Assembly (NCBI GenBank): GCA_026873275.1
Contig: JANTUC010000003.1
Span: 248,001-312,000, forward strand
Source of the DNA: Pseudopithomyces maydicus
Lineage: Eukaryota > Ascomycota > Dothideomycetes > Pleosporales > Didymosphaeriaceae
Direction: 5' to 3'
Length of the DNA: 64,000 nucleotides
The notes beneath the pieces are model-generated. The model did no database searches and was not told the origin of the DNA. It saw nothing but the letters and a program-made list of their open reading frames with translations. Below are positions 1 to 11,888 of the stretch, one piece after another (within the stretch, counting starts at the first letter, position 1; the number at the start of each line of letters is the position of its first letter). Position numbers and translations under genes: made by a program.

Positions 1-95
1 TGACTATGATGCTTCCATTCGACCCCGCATGCCAATACCGCACGCTCAAACGCCAACCATGCCCTGGATCCAAATTACTCCATACTGCAAATCTA

Positions 96-1167
96 TCATA
101 GTCTGTCTAGTTTCCTTCGCAACAGCCTCGTCCTCTTCATGAGCTTCTTGTACTTGTGCTTCTTCATCTTCAGTTTCCTCTGCCTCTTGACGCTGATAGC
201 GAACATGTCCCGACTGCGGTTGTTTTCCTGTTGCCGCTGGGTCATGCGGTCAAGGAACGGCTGGCGCACTTCAGGCTGTTCCACCTCTTGTGCATCCTCG
301 ATCTCGACCATGGGCGCTGTTGTGGCCGAATAGGTGCGGTTGCCGGAGGCATCAGTGGATTCTGTAACAACAACGGCGGTGCTCCAAGCGCGCTTCTTGA
401 TCGGCGCAGGGGCCGTCGCAACGTTCTCGACAATGGTGTTGGCGGGCTGCGATTCGGTGGCCTGGCCAAAAGGAACCGGAGGTGGCGGGGGCTGGAAGGG
501 CACGAACCTGGCCATGAGCTGGTCCAGGGTGGCCTGTGGTGGCCCGTCAAGGTGATGCACCTCGGTTTGTGTTGCTTCCTCCGCGGGCCCCTGTTTCTCG
601 TGAACGGCCAGTGCTGCCTCCAAGCTTTCGATGCCGCTCGAGAGGGTTTGGATGTTCTCGACCGTCGTTTTGGTGGCGAATGGAGAGCGGGGTGTGAAGA
701 TGGATTCGAAGGAGGACTTGTTGGCGACGGGCGGAATCGCGTGATCCAGGGATATGGGTCGGTGCAGCGAGAAGAAGGATGATATCTTGACTTCTACAAA
801 TATAGTTAGCTGGTGCACCACAGCATATCTGACATGTACATACCAGGCTTCTGCAGGTAGTCGGTGGGTGGTACATGAGGCACGTTCAGCGCCGGGACCG
901 GAGGTGTTGTGGCGGCGGTCCGCTTGCGCCCAGCCCTTCCTGTCACCTTGCGGGCAGGCGTCTGCTGGGCGGAGCTGGAGCCGTTCGCGTTGGAGCCATC
1001 CGGAGGTATCGAGGCCTTGGAAGATGACAAGCGCCGCTGGTGGCCCCCGGTCGAACGAAGGGCTGCTGGGTCGCGGCGAGGGCTGCCGGGCGGGTAAAGG
1101 CGCACACCGCAGGCGGCGGCAGGGTGCTGGGAGCGCGAGCAACTCTCCCGGCGGCGGAAGAGAACAT
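96..1167 (-). CDS. mS38: Mitochondrial small ribosomal subunit protein mS38 (COX24/AURKAIP1 domain)
   Basis: Component of the mitochondrial ribosome small subunit. The C-terminus carries the very basic COX24/mS38 signature (SVKRQRKLKMKKHKYKKLMK, then RTRLLRRKLDRL) at the extreme end, as in the family. Two exons: 1167-844 and 793-96. The intron 843-794 has a GTATGT donor, a GCTAAC branch site and TTTGTAG. Exon 2 begins with the fungal motif KISSFFSLHRPIS. The N-terminus from 1167 (MFSSAAGRVARAP) is rich in Arg, Ala and Ser with no acidic residue, as expected of a mitochondrial presequence. The presequence frame and the frame of HQRRLSSSK do not connect: one G is missing in the C5 run (plus strand) at 1044-1048. 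With one base added the gene is 340 codons. An alternative start at 1228, in frame with RRLSSSK, avoids the shift but gives a less convincing leader. Confidence 0.85.
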
Positions 1168-2705
1168 TTCCAGCAGATGGACGGCGATGGTGGTGAAGAT
1201 GTCGAAGTCCGCCTGCTTCTCGGCGCAAGAAGGCGATGATCCTGCTTGCCGCGAGTCACGCCCGGCCCGATTTTGTTCCGCTTTTAGCCTCCGTGAGCCG
1301 CATGGTCACGAGAACAAGCCGGAGTGGACCCGTCGACCTTGGGCAGCACGTCACCGATAAGTCCAGCGGCCTTCTGCTTGTGGCATGCCGTGGGCGGCAC
1401 TGCAGGTTGGGATACCGAGGTAGTCGTCCGAGATGGACTACCGTTTAGACCGTCGTTGCTTAGCAGTGGGAGCGAGACCGGCTCTAGTTTAGGAGCCAGG
1501 GCAACTTCGAGTATACATACATGTTTTGCATATCTCCAGGGCTGCTCCACGTCAGGCAGGAAACAAAGCAGCGCCTAGAACATGCCTTAAACATGCACAT
1601 TGCTGACTACACCTCGTACTGCTCCAACCCGCTTCTGACCGCGGGCCGTCGGCATACGATCACCACGGCTAACAGTAGCCTCAAAACCCCCCGGCCCACC
1701 GTGTGACTCTCCCGCCTGCGGTCGTTTCCCGTCCCCCTCTACCTAGTACACATTCCGCAAGCAGACGGTGGCAACACCCTCTATTGATTTCCAATCTCGT
1801 CGCCCATCGCCATTTTTCCATCTCGACACCTAGTCATGACATGATAACTGAGACATCTGCCTGCACGCGCATGCATCACCGCTACAGTCACCGCTCACCT
1901 ATCATCGACTCGCCATTATTCCCCAAATCAATCTCTCCACGCCAATCATGTCTCACCATCTCGGGCAGTGATCTCCTTGTCCATGGCTGCAGCTGCACCT
2001 GCAGGGTACCCGCAGCGGTTTCAGACCCCCGGGCGCAGATCCACAGTCACGGGTCCGAGCCGATGCAGATGGATGGATTGAGTAAGAGGGATCAGGGTTT
2101 GAGAAGCAGGGTGTTTTGGGGTTTTCAAATAGGAGCGTTGCATTGGAGGCTATCGTGGCTTCGAATCTTCTAGATAGATGCGCGTTATGCAGATGCGACT
2201 TTGTACGAGTCGTGATGGACCTGATTGAATCAAAGTGGTCGCAGAGGTAGTTGTAGGCATTATAGGGTGCCGTGAGAACAAGTTACTTGGCAAGTACCAG
2301 TGTATCTTTGCGTCTGATAGGTTGATTAGTTCTTTGTGTTGTCTGAATTATTTGCAGTTTCTAAACATATTCATTTCGATTCTGATATTCTAGCCATGTT
2401 TAAAACCATGGTCCGTTTGACTTGATTTCGATACAACAAAAGATTTGCAGTAAAAGAATTTCATACTTGCTCCCTCTCATCTCAAAGAGAAAAATTGAAT
2501 AGTAATGCAGTTTATTGATGCATATCTACAATCCACCAGCATGTAGACCCACCACAAGCTATCTTCTATCCGCGAAGGTCGTCGCGGTGCGAGTGATCCC
2601 TTCTATCCCACCTCTCTTCCTCATCCTCCCTCATACAGCCCATCCCTTTCTCCTCCCACTATTTTACCCCTCCCCTCTATCCCCCTATAAGCTTCCATCC
2701 ACATT
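1168..2705. other. Gene-free stretch upstream of mS38
   Basis: Only short ORFs without recognisable domains or splice-linked exons are seen. It holds the mS38 promoter and the 3' flank of the secreted protein gene that ends at 2706. Pyrimidine-rich tracts lie around 2590-2700. No RNA gene was found. Confidence 0.5.
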
Positions 2706-3161
2706 TTAACACTCCCACGTCTTCTCCGCATACACCACCCCACTATTACACGACCATCCACTCGCCCTCTTACACGTAGCCTTTAACCCCCCATCTTCCT
2801 TCCGTACCTCAATAGCCCCACTCCCACAGTTCGTCAAGTGATACGTCTTCCCGTCCGCAAGCTTGAATTTCTTGTCGCAGGGGTTCACGCTGATGGCAGA
2901 GATGAAGGAAAACTTGGTAGAGGTGCACGGGTTGTCGCCTTTGAGCCAGGCGACTTTAGATAAGAGAGGTTGGGTTAGTTTGGTGGAGAATAAAGGAGAG
3001 AAGAGAGGAGGGATAGAGGGGAGGGAAGGGATGCGAAAGGATGAAGACTCACCGTTGCGGTCTTTGGGTCCGCCTGAGGCGGCCATTTCGCCGAGGATGA
3101 TGGTCGCGGTGGTGGTTTGCGCGGCGGCGAGGAGGGCGATGAGGGGGGCGGAGAAGTGCAT
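2706..3161 (-). CDS. Small secreted cysteine-rich protein (effector-like candidate)
   Basis: Two exons, 3161-3053 and 2953-2706, joined across a 99-nt GT-AG intron (GTGAGT donor), encode 118 residues. The N-terminus MHFSAPLIALLAAAQTTTA is a classical signal peptide with a hydrophobic core and a probable cleavage site after the Ala/Thr-rich end. The mature chain has six cysteines (NPC, NPC, TNC, ATC, WSC and the C-terminal WEC), suggesting three disulphides. No family is recognised. Size, secretion signal and even cysteine count fit the broad class of fungal small secreted proteins, which includes effectors, but a role in host interaction is only an inference. A TATA-like TATATAAA lies about 100 bp upstream of the start. 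Confidence 0.75.
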   Translation of the reverse strand: MHFSAPLIALLAAAQTTTATIILGEMAASGGPKDRNGESSSFRIPSLPSIPPLFSPLFSTKLTQPLLSKVAWLKGDNPCTSTKFSFISAISVNPCDKKFKLADGKTYHLTNCGSGAIEVRKEDGGLKATCKRASGWSCNSGVVYAEKTWEC

Positions 3162-3260
3162 ATTGAGGTTGTTGAGATTGATTGAGTTGGCGATGTTGTG
3201 TGTGATTCAATGGCGTGTTGTCGCAGCTGTGTAGTTTGTAGTTGCGCACGCTGTCGCCTC

Positions 3261-3268
3261 TTTATATA
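3261..3268 (-). promoter_or_regulatory. TATA-like box upstream of the secreted protein gene
   Basis: On the minus strand the site reads TATATAAA, about 100 bp before the ATG at 3161. Many small secreted-protein genes of fungi have TATA promoters. The assignment rests on sequence and position only. Confidence 0.45.
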
Positions 3269-4683
3269 TCCTTCTCATAGCTTCAATCGGATCTGGGTTG
3301 CAAGAATCTCTGGGTATGAGAACGCTGCTCCTCGGAGTCCTGGCGTGACATTCGACGCGGTGTCGCGAGAGGCTGGCTGGGGAGCGCATCTTCAACGGGT
3401 AGATGGGAGACGAAAAGAACCTAGACAGGTGGTAGCTCAGGATGAAATTGCGAGCTATTACTTAATCGGTTTTGGAGGATCTAAAGAAGCCGATATGCTG
3501 ATGGTGTTGCTGATGGAGAGGGAGCCCGATCTTACTTGAGGATACTGTCTTGAGGAAAATTCCGAGCATGTACCTGGGCGAAGATACTCCATATAGTTTT
3601 ATGAACTAAGGCTTTCAAGTTAGATTCGAAACTTGGGCTATGGACGTGCTTCATTTCGGTGATTGTTGCCAGATTTTCATGATGTTGTGATTTTACACAT
3701 TTATTAGTATTCATGAGGTACACATGTTGATCAATAAATCATAGCGCAACAGAGCGGACAGGAAAACACCATTACACCTTTCACGATGCATATTCAATAA
3801 CTTTCCCATCCTAGATCGCAAAATCTCCTTTCCATTCCACATTCCCATCCCTTCACTCGCACCGTCCCGTAAGCATGATGACGCCATCACCACCACTGCT
3901 TATTCCCACCAAGCTTCCTTATGCAACACAAGCATCGCCGCTCAAACATAGCATTACTACATAACCTCCATACCACCCACCAACGCAACCACGCGTGTCA
4001 AAGGACCCCAATCAAACCCCGCCCTTCAGCCCTTATCACTCCAACCGCACACAGCCCCTCCCACAACACAACCGCTCCGCGGCAACAAAAAGCCACTTTC
4101 CCCGCCCCAACTCAACTATACATCGCCGTTGCAATTATACATTTAGACCCATGACAAGGGCCTTTCGCACCCCAGCACCCCCGTCTGCATACATACATAC
4201 TACCTGGGCTGGGTACATATGTACACACTGTACATACTGCTCGTCTCCATGCCTCTACCATGCGAGATACTGCGCCGCCCTGCACCGGACCGCCCCCGAC
4301 CGGACCGCCCCCGATGCACCTGCCTCTTAATATCTGTCTGATTTGCAAATCACCCCACCCGCTCGCTGTTTTCCCAAAATAAGATATTAACCATTAACCG
4401 CTCGTAAACTATATACATGCATTCCGTCCCATTGTCGCATCGCAGGATTGGTGCAACCCGGTTTTTTCTCTTTCTAGAATAAAGTCTACGTGTATGTGTA
4501 TGGTAAACACCTGTGCAGACCGATGAAGATCTTCCCATACGCTTGTGAAATACACATACGCATGTATGTACGCACGCATACCCATCTTGGCACCCATACA
4601 TACATACACCTGCACACTGCACACTGCAAACCGCGCACGCAGCCCCGCCCCGCACGCAGCCCCATCTATGTACGGTACATCCC

Positions 4684-4704
4684 TACATACATACATACAT
4701 ACAT
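4684..4704. repeat. (CATA)n microsatellite
   Basis: About five uninterrupted CATA units, with further CATA/CCTA-type motifs scattered over 4490-4760. Confidence 0.8.
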
Positions 4705-4921
4705 GCACCCCTCCACCCCTCCCTCCATCAACCCATACCTACATACCTACCTACCTACATACAGTACATCCTTACCCTACTCCCTACAAATCGCAATCAT
4801 AATCATCATCATAATCACAATATCCATCCACCCATCCACCCATCCCCACCACACCATACCCATCTCGCATTCACCCGTTCAGAACCCTCACCCTCGCTAG
4901 ACAGCCTCCGCCACGCTGCCT

Positions 4922-4993
4922 TGTGCTCCGCTCTGTGCTCCGCTCTGTGCTACGCGATGTGCTACGCGACGTGCTACGCGACGTGCTACGCTA
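4922..4993. repeat. 12-bp minisatellite, six units
   Basis: Six consecutive 12-bp units. The first two are TGTGCTCCGCTC; the next are variants of TGTGCTACGCGA. The units drift progressively along the array, as expected of slippage followed by point change. Because 12 is divisible by three, the array leaves a long but meaningless ORF (Cys-Ala/Tyr repeats) open. Confidence 0.85.
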
Positions 4994-5233
4994 TGTGGCT
5001 ACTACGGCTACGCTACGCTACGTATGTATGCTACGCCCCCGCCCCAACGCGCGAGGCGAGGCGAGGCGATCGTCGCGCCACACCCGCGGCCGGAGCATGT
5101 GCATGTGCGCGAGCGCAAGCGGGCGGGGGCGCGGTTTAAGGTTTGTGGAAGGACGGTATGCTGACTGCACAGCTACCTGCCTACCTTGCTTGGACTGTTG
5201 CGAGCTGGGGTGGGATGGGAGTGTGTTGGTATG

Positions 5234-5290
5234 TACTGTGCTGTGCTGTGCTGAGATGGGATGGGATGGGATGGGATGGGGTGGGTGCGG
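5234..5290. repeat. (CTGTG)n followed by (GGGAT)n microsatellites
   Basis: Two adjacent pentanucleotide arrays: three to four CTGTG units, then about five GGGAT units. They resemble but do not match TTAGGG telomere repeats. Confidence 0.75.
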
Positions 5291-6153
5291 CGTAGGTAGG
5301 TAGGGAGGGGCAGAGGATGGGAATGGGCGGGCATGGGTATAACGTGCGTACAGATAGTAGTCCATGTACGTATCGTATCGTATCGTACGTATGTATGTAT
5401 GTGCGAATGTGCGAATCTACATGTATGCACGTAGGTCGGCGATTAGGCGGTTGTATGTACATGCTCATTCCTATCCCGAGACATCACACATCCATCCTAC
5501 CATGCCTCCCTCCATCACTGCATCCCTCCATCCCTCCATAGCTAACCATCTACCTACCCTTCTCCCTCCCGTATTCAATACGAGCCCAAGCATTCCGCCC
5601 GTGCACTAGTGATGACTGTACTCTGCACGCCGTGTAACGTGGGCAATATATATATGTGTGTGATGTAATTTGCGACCTGTTTGCCTTGCCTTGTCTATCT
5701 TGCCTTGTCTGTGTGCGATTACGCGTATGCGCATGCGGTTGCAGGTGGGTTAAAAATACACATCGAGCCATAGCCACCCATGCTTGTATCCGTATCCAGA
5801 GGCTTGTTCATGGCCGTGGCAGTGCTGTGTGCGCGTGTGCGTGTTTGCGTGTTAGCGTGTTTACGTAGGTGAAGAGGGAATGGGGTAGCGCTACTGCGAT
5901 GCTGTGACGCGACTATGTGTGTACGTACTGACGGAGAACAACTGATGCAAGGAAGAGGAATGGGAGGGAAGAGGGACAGAAACAAGGTCAGGTTGATAGG
6001 TATCACAGGTAGGGAGGTAGGTAAGTAGGTAGAGACGATTTGGATATTACGGCGCTCGGTCCCAACGGAACGCAGCGCTGCTACATGCATGTCTGTCCCC
6101 TGACCCCAACTCAACCCCATGCTCATGAAACAAAAAACGCGTTCTCGTTCGGT

Positions 6154-6215
6154 AGACAGACAAGAGGCAGACGGACGGACAGACAGGCAGACGAACAGAC
6201 GAACAGACAGATAGC
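6154..6215. repeat. (ACAG/ACGG/ACGA)n tetranucleotide array
   Basis: About fourteen imperfect tetranucleotide units of the ACAG type, interrupted by ACGG and ACGA variants. Confidence 0.75.
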
Positions 6216-6934
6216 CAAGATAGATAGCCAGACGGGGTGTGACAAACAGGTGAACCATACCGTTTTTATCCTGCAAGCTATCCAGGCAAATTCCCCAACC
6301 TCAAATCTTATCGGACACACACAAGAAAAAGAAGAGGAAGAAGATGAAAATAATAAAAAAAAACGTTGGCGGCCAACTCTCGTTGCCGGTGCGGCGGGCT
6401 TTCAAACAGATCAATCGTTCGTCAAATCATCCTATAGCCTAGCACAAACATGAATAATCTTCCCATGTCGAGGCGAATAAAAAGAAAACCAGGTAGAGAA
6501 GAAAAGTGGTGGGATATCGAGGGTATGTATGTATGTAAACAACAAGGTCGCGTGAAGTTGTGTTTTGGAGGAGGAGTGGATGTGTGGGTGATTGGGGAGG
6601 AAGGTTTTTTTTCGGCGTGGCAAAGAAGAAGTCCCATACAGCGTTATATATGTATGCGCGGGATCACTCATTCCCCGTGGCTCGAAGGCAGTCAGTGCGA
6701 GACCGTCAGAAGCCCGACCGACCGAATCCTTTTATTGAGAAAACGGAGCGGTCGGCAGGGGTGGAATGATCGAATTGGAGAAAGAAAGAAGTACAGGGCG
6801 GTCCACTTCTTAGGTGTTCCAATTCTTCCCGTGGGACATTTGAGAGGTATTTTCCTTGGGGCGAAGACCAAGATTGGTGTTCGGTCCCCGCGGAGGGGGT
6901 AACGACGACGATGATATCGGCAGTAAGGGGATGC

Positions 6935-8210
6935 TTACAAGATGAGGGCGTTGAGGTTGCGCTGGACAATCATGTCCTGAACCGATTGCATTGTGATCTT
7001 GAGCAGGTTGGTGTCGGTCGCGTTGGTGTAGTGCACGTAGACTTCCTTCTTGGGTTGCCGGACGAGATTCCGGAATTTGTTCGCAAAGAACTCTTGCCCG
7101 GCTTCGATGTCGGTCGATTTGCCGTTGTAGTCTGGGAAGACCTTGTTTATGGGACTCATACCGCCCGCGATCTTTTCCCTAAAAAGATCGATCTTGTTCA
7201 AGAAGAGAATCAACGCTGATTTTTCAAAGTATTTGCTGTTTGATATCGACTCGAAGAGCATCAGGGCTTCGTGCATTTGATTCTGGATGCTGCGTTAGCG
7301 TGTGCGGGCATCTCAGGCGGAAGGTGCGACTTACGCCATTCCGGTCTTCCACCAAGACGTGATCGTAGCCACTGATGGCAACGAGGAAAAGCACGACTTG
7401 TACGTTATCGAAGACGTGAATCCACTTCTTCCGCTCGGATCTTTGACCGCCCACATCGAACATGCGATATGTGAGGTTCCCAAGCTCGAATATTGTCTCT
7501 GTGATACCGGTCGTCCGTAACCGTGTGCGGAGGATGTCCTGGTCTGTGGGTAGGTAGTCTTTCGCGAACAGTCTCTCTACGTCTCCGAAGAAGCTGTCAC
7601 ATGTCAGCTGGGTTTCATAGGTGGGACTGCGCCAGGTAGAACATACTAGCTCAGGTTGTCGTGCAAGGCATACTGGTTGCCCTTGAGAATGGCCAGCTGC
7701 ACGCCCTTGTCCGCCCACAGGCTATTGAAGGCAGAGAGACATTCCTGAGGCATGCCGTCCTCAATGCCGATCTCGGGATCCGCAGCGATGAGCTCGGCGA
7801 AACGCTGTCAGGGTCAGCACAGGGGCTTCTCGTGGTGAATTGGGCGTGGTGTGTACCAGGTTGTCGTCGTCCTCGAAGTCGGTCTCCTGCTCCTGCATGG
7901 CGGCGAAGATGGTCTGGAAGGCGGAGACCAGGTTGTTGAAGATAATGGCCCGCCATTGCTTGCGTTCGGTCTTGTTAAAGCCGCCGGCGTTGATGATGCG
8001 CATCTGCTTCAGCACGGTGGACTTGCCGCTCTCTCCGGCACCTGCGGGATGTTCAGCACACTGTCACTCGGGGCGTGGGCTGCGAGCATGCGTACCGAGC
8101 AGCAGCAGCTTGACCTCGCGCTGCTGGCGCTTCTTGTCATTCCGGATGACCTTGTCAATCTCCTCATTGCGACGACTCTCCGGGTCGACTGGTTTCTTGC
8201 CGAAGCACAT
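6935..8210 (-). CDS. gna-2: Heterotrimeric G protein alpha subunit (class II-like)
   Basis: GTP-binding alpha subunit acting at the plasma membrane downstream of receptors. Five exons: 8210-8096, 8041-7857, 7804-7647, 7593-7335 and 7282-6935, giving exactly 354 residues. Visible motifs are the P-loop GAGESGKS (about 39-46), switch I RTRLRTTG with the catalytic Arg177, switch II DVGGQ with Gln203, NKID, and TNAT near the C-terminus. The protein starts MCFGKK, so it lacks the MGxxxS myristoylation site of classes I and III but has Cys2 for palmitoylation. It ends NLNALIL, without the class I CGLx pertussis-toxin site. Both ends fit the fungal class II group (Neurospora GNA-2, Aspergillus GanA), a family assignment made from memory. 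All splice junctions are GT-AG and no residue expected for GTPase activity is missing. Confidence 0.9.
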
Positions 8211-9792
8211 TATACCCGGGGCCATTCACTCGCTCGCGGTGCAGCAGGCTGTGGGTGTTCGGGGAGGGCTGGCGCGGCTTGGGACTTGCAGGCGTGCTCC
8301 AGACATGCGACAGCACGGCGCTCGGGGCTATTTAGCGGTTAGGGCATTAGCTCAGCATTGGGTGATGGGCTCGCGTGGCATACGGCATGGAAGGCTGGGG
8401 CAGGTGTACCAAGTGTACCAGGCGCACCAGGCTCGGTTGGCGGATGGGGGGTGGTGGGTGGGAGCGAGAGAGCAAGGCTGAGGGAAGTTCGGTACACTTA
8501 CAGCTCTGGCGGGCGGACAGCCAGTCGCAGGCAGAGAAGGGAGGGCGGAGAGGGGTGGCGACCTGCGACGGCGATTGCACCTAGTAGACACCTAGTTGTT
8601 GGTCGAGGGCTCAGGGCTCAAGAAAAGGGAGCTTTGCCGAGCATGTAATAGTTGCTGGGTTAGTAGGCAGGAGATGCTGGCCGGGTAGGCTGGATGTGTC
8701 GACCCACTCGGCGAGGAGCCGCACTGAAACCCTGATGTCGTCTGCTGGCGCGGGCCTGGCAAGATGGCGAAGAAGAAGAAGAACAAGAAGAAGGAGACGA
8801 AGGGGGGTGTTGCACGAGCAAGAGGATTGGCTGCGAGGCGTGAAGCGCACTCGTCGACGGGCGCAGGAAACGTGACGGGCGACGCGACGGGCATCTGGGC
8901 TCCAGCGGGCGGGCAGCGCAGAACAAAGCACCCGTGAGACGGCACGCTTTGGGGGCTTTGGGCTCCACCAGCGCCGCTCCCCACGCGCCGTTGATTCGCC
9001 ATGCACCCCAAACCGCCCTCGCTGAAGGAACAGCCACGTCCCGAAGCAGAGGGTTCTGAGCCCTGCTCCTTGCAACAGCCTGCCGGGCGGCCGCTACAAG
9101 ACCCTGCCGCATCGCCAAATACAGTCGCCTCCCCCAACAGCCCACCACCACGCCGACCTCCATCGGACCCCGGCCGCTAGCACAAGTGCTGTGGTAAGAA
9201 TCTTCGGCCCTTCCCGTCTGACCAGCCCTCGATATCCTCCGTACCCGTCCTCTAGCCTGCTGGACCGGTATCCCTCCCTTCACGCCTTTATGCCCCCACC
9301 CCCATCCCTCCTCGCCCGAGCTGACCCCCTCCGCCGCCGTGCTTCGGCTGGCCGACGACCCTCTGCCACCAGCAGCTGCATGCCCGCAGGATCACCTGGA
9401 TAATCAACCGGTTCATTTCCCTGGGCCTCCTTTGCCGTGCTCGCCTCGCCACCCCGGCACACGCCACCGCACGGCGAGCAGGATGGATCCAACTACGCGT
9501 GCTAACATGCTAACATCACCCTGAGGCATGCATGATTTCTGTTTCAGAAGTCCTCGCGCCACCTCTCAGGCAAAGCTCCACGGCCACTTGCAACTCGACG
9601 ACGTCACCCGCCGTCCCGACCCACTGGGAAGTGTGCACGTCGCCTCCGTAGCATTGCAGCCAGCGCTGGCCAGCTCGTGGCATGGCAGCTAAGCCCTCTG
9701 CCACCGGCCCACCGCTGTCCCTGCACAAAAAATAAAAACACGCCCTGCCCTGCCGGTCTGCCGTGCACCCTCCTCCGCTCCCGCCCGTCGCC

Positions 9793-9818
9793 GTGCGTGC
9801 GTGCGTGCGTGCGTGCTG
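9793..9818. repeat. (GTGC)n microsatellite
   Basis: Six uninterrupted GTGC units. Confidence 0.8.
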
Positions 9819-10756
9819 TCCCGAAGCGTTTGCGCTGAGACCCTCGCTCCCCTCCATGGCGAATCGCTGCTCTCTGACCCGGCGCCGTGTGCCTGGTTTG
9901 AGATGCAGCCTGCATGTGCCGATCTTAGCGTTAGGGCCCACGTTTGATTCAGTCTGCTGCCCTTTCAATAAATCTTATTACATGCATCGTCGATATGGTG
10001 TGCATACGAGCCAAAACGGTCTGCCTTCGTCGAGCCCGCTATCCCCGTCTACACCTGTCGTTGCCACGCTAGGGGCTGTCCGCGCCTGAGTAGGTGGGAT
10101 GGTCTGTTGATCTAGTTTTCTGCTCTGTCTGCATGTCCTTACCATGGATCTCTTGGTAGCTACATATGCGGTTGGCCTAAACATCACCGCTGTGGAGAAT
10201 CGAACCTGCTGCAATCGTCACCGTCGCTCTAGATTGCTCCGTGCTGTATGCTCTGTGCTCTGCTTAAGCATTACCTCTCTACCGCTACTGTCCACGGGCC
10301 AATCCCATTTAATAAGCTTTTCGGCACCGTGCTTCCGTAGGGCCGAATTGGCCATGTAGTACTAATGCTAGGCTATCCTGAACGTGGAAATTTGTCCATG
10401 ATAATGTGCTCTTTGATTATAACCTCGTCTCCCTAGTTTGTATTACGACTTTATAGACAGCATGTGGTATATCGATCGACGATCATCATTCTACAACGAC
10501 TTCTAAATCACGCAAGTGTACCATAGTTCTATCGATGCCTCTGAACTCGAGTCATATTTTCTACTTGTTGTGTTGTCATGAGATGTTTTTGAGCAGTAAA
10601 CTTTTACTTTTGTAACAGGGCTCACGCCTTGAATTATGTGTGGAGGTCTGAATCCAGTTGCATGCTTCTTGATTGCTTGGGCTCCTACCCAGCACGTCCT
10701 TCGAAGATTACAAACTTCTTTGTCATTCTTCGGGTCTCGACCTTTACACACACGAA

Positions 10757-11230
10757 AGAGCTACACTAGTGTAAGCTGCTCGAACTAACCTCCCTCAGGA
10801 AAGCACGGACGGATCTTCCTGACTTCATGCCCAACAGCAACAGCAACTGTTGGAATCTGCACCGAGGACGTAGAGAAGTTATATGACGATACCGAAATCC
10901 CATAGAAGACCCAAGTTCCATTATATACATGATAGAGCTGGGCTACTCTCGATCACCTCAAGAAAAGGTACAGGTGGGAATCTACACTGCTAGGAATGCT
11001 AAGAAGATGTATAGCCACGATGTACCGGGCGGAAGATATATAGTCTAATAAGTACGTGGAAGAAAGAGCAGAGCTAGGTCACTCTCACGCACCTCCCCAA
11101 GAAAAGCGTACTCAGAGATCAACGAGTCTATGTCCAACAGTGAAGCGGGAATTTGCACTGAATATGGAGAAGATGTACAGACACGCCGAAACCCAGCAAG
11201 AAATCCATGTCCCGCTAGAAACATAATACT
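10757..11230. repeat. Three diverged tandem repeat units
   Basis: Units begin near 10757, 10934 and 11070. Each starts with AGAGCT, followed by a CT/AC-rich stretch, CACCTC or AACCTCC, then (C)AAGAAAAG or AGGAAAG. Further in come a GGAAT(C/T)TGCAC-like block and GAAGATGTA or GTAGAGAAG. Copies 2 and 3 are the closest. Spacing is 177 and then 136 bp. The degree of divergence suggests an old, inactive repeat. Confidence 0.55.
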
Positions 11231-11888
11231 TTTCTTCCAGCAAACTGCGATTGTGAGCCGGCCATGTGCACCTTTACTCATCGAGTCAGTCTGTAGAAGA
11301 ACCTCGAGTTCGTATACAGACACGCGCCAGATCGTTGATCGTCCCTCGTTCCTCGAGGTCCTTACTTTCACACTGGCTACTCCATACAGTGCGGCGCCTC
11401 CATACAGTACGGCGCCTCTGTAGCAGCCAATTTGACTTGCTTAAGGAGAACAGGTAAGAGTATCCCAGAACGCCAGTCTCGATCGCCGCCAATCCGCCGC
11501 CAATCAGCCTCCGCGTCGTAGCTTCTGGTAGCTTCCGCTGCCTGTTGCCCCGGTTGCACTTCTGCGATTTTTCGCTGTTGTTGTGGGTTGCTCCTTCCCT
11601 TTTACTCTGCCGCCAGTAGACAAACGACCCCACGCATAAATTTCACTTCTGCCCACCCCGACTTTCTCTCCACCGCACACCCACAACGCCAACATCTCCC
11701 ATACTCAAGCACGCCTGTTGCACCCAATATTCTCTTGTGAGTCGCTCAAGCCAAGTCGACTTGTGGCTCTGAGCAGGCCCGCTCTTGCGCACTGTTGCCG
11801 GTAGTACTGAACACTGAACACTCGTTTCTTACAGCGCAGGCACGGCCATCTTCCTTTTGATCATAGCTCACTGTTGGCACTTTGCATC

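Larger units (their letters stand above)
3269..6934. other. Gene-free, simple-repeat-rich region
   Basis: No convincing coding exon is seen on either strand. From about 4480 onward the sequence is dominated by short tandem motifs (CATA/TACA, CTAC, GTGCT, GGGAT, CAGA). The ORFs here are low-complexity shadows. The part next to 6934 is the 3' flank of the G-alpha gene. Confidence 0.55.
8211..11888. other. Long gene-free region between G-alpha and the coiled-coil gene
   Basis: 3.7 kb with no supportable gene. 8211-9900 is GC-rich and probably includes the promoter and leader of the G-alpha gene; its ORFs are basic, low-complexity and overlap on both strands. A GTGC tetranucleotide array lies at 9793-9818. 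From 10.4 kb onward the sequence becomes more AT-rich and contains a decayed three-copy repeat. Confidence 0.5.

Noticed and set aside
5255..5290. GGGAT array as an internal telomere repeat
   Set aside because: The unit is GGGAT, not TTAGGG, and flanking arrays of other motifs show it is an ordinary microsatellite.
8592..9283. Overlapping long minus-strand frames upstream of the G-alpha gene
   Set aside because: Frames are open in several phases because of high GC. The products are Arg/Pro/Ser-rich with no domains, and no splice model links them.
9516..9968. 150-codon minus-strand frame
   Set aside because: It spans the GTGC microsatellite (Ala-Arg-Thr-His repeats) and has no recognisable protein features.
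10192..10217. Possible tRNA T-arm (GGTTCGATTCTCC on the minus strand)
   Set aside because: The T-stem does not pair (only two of five pairs) and no acceptor, D-arm or anticodon arm fits around it.
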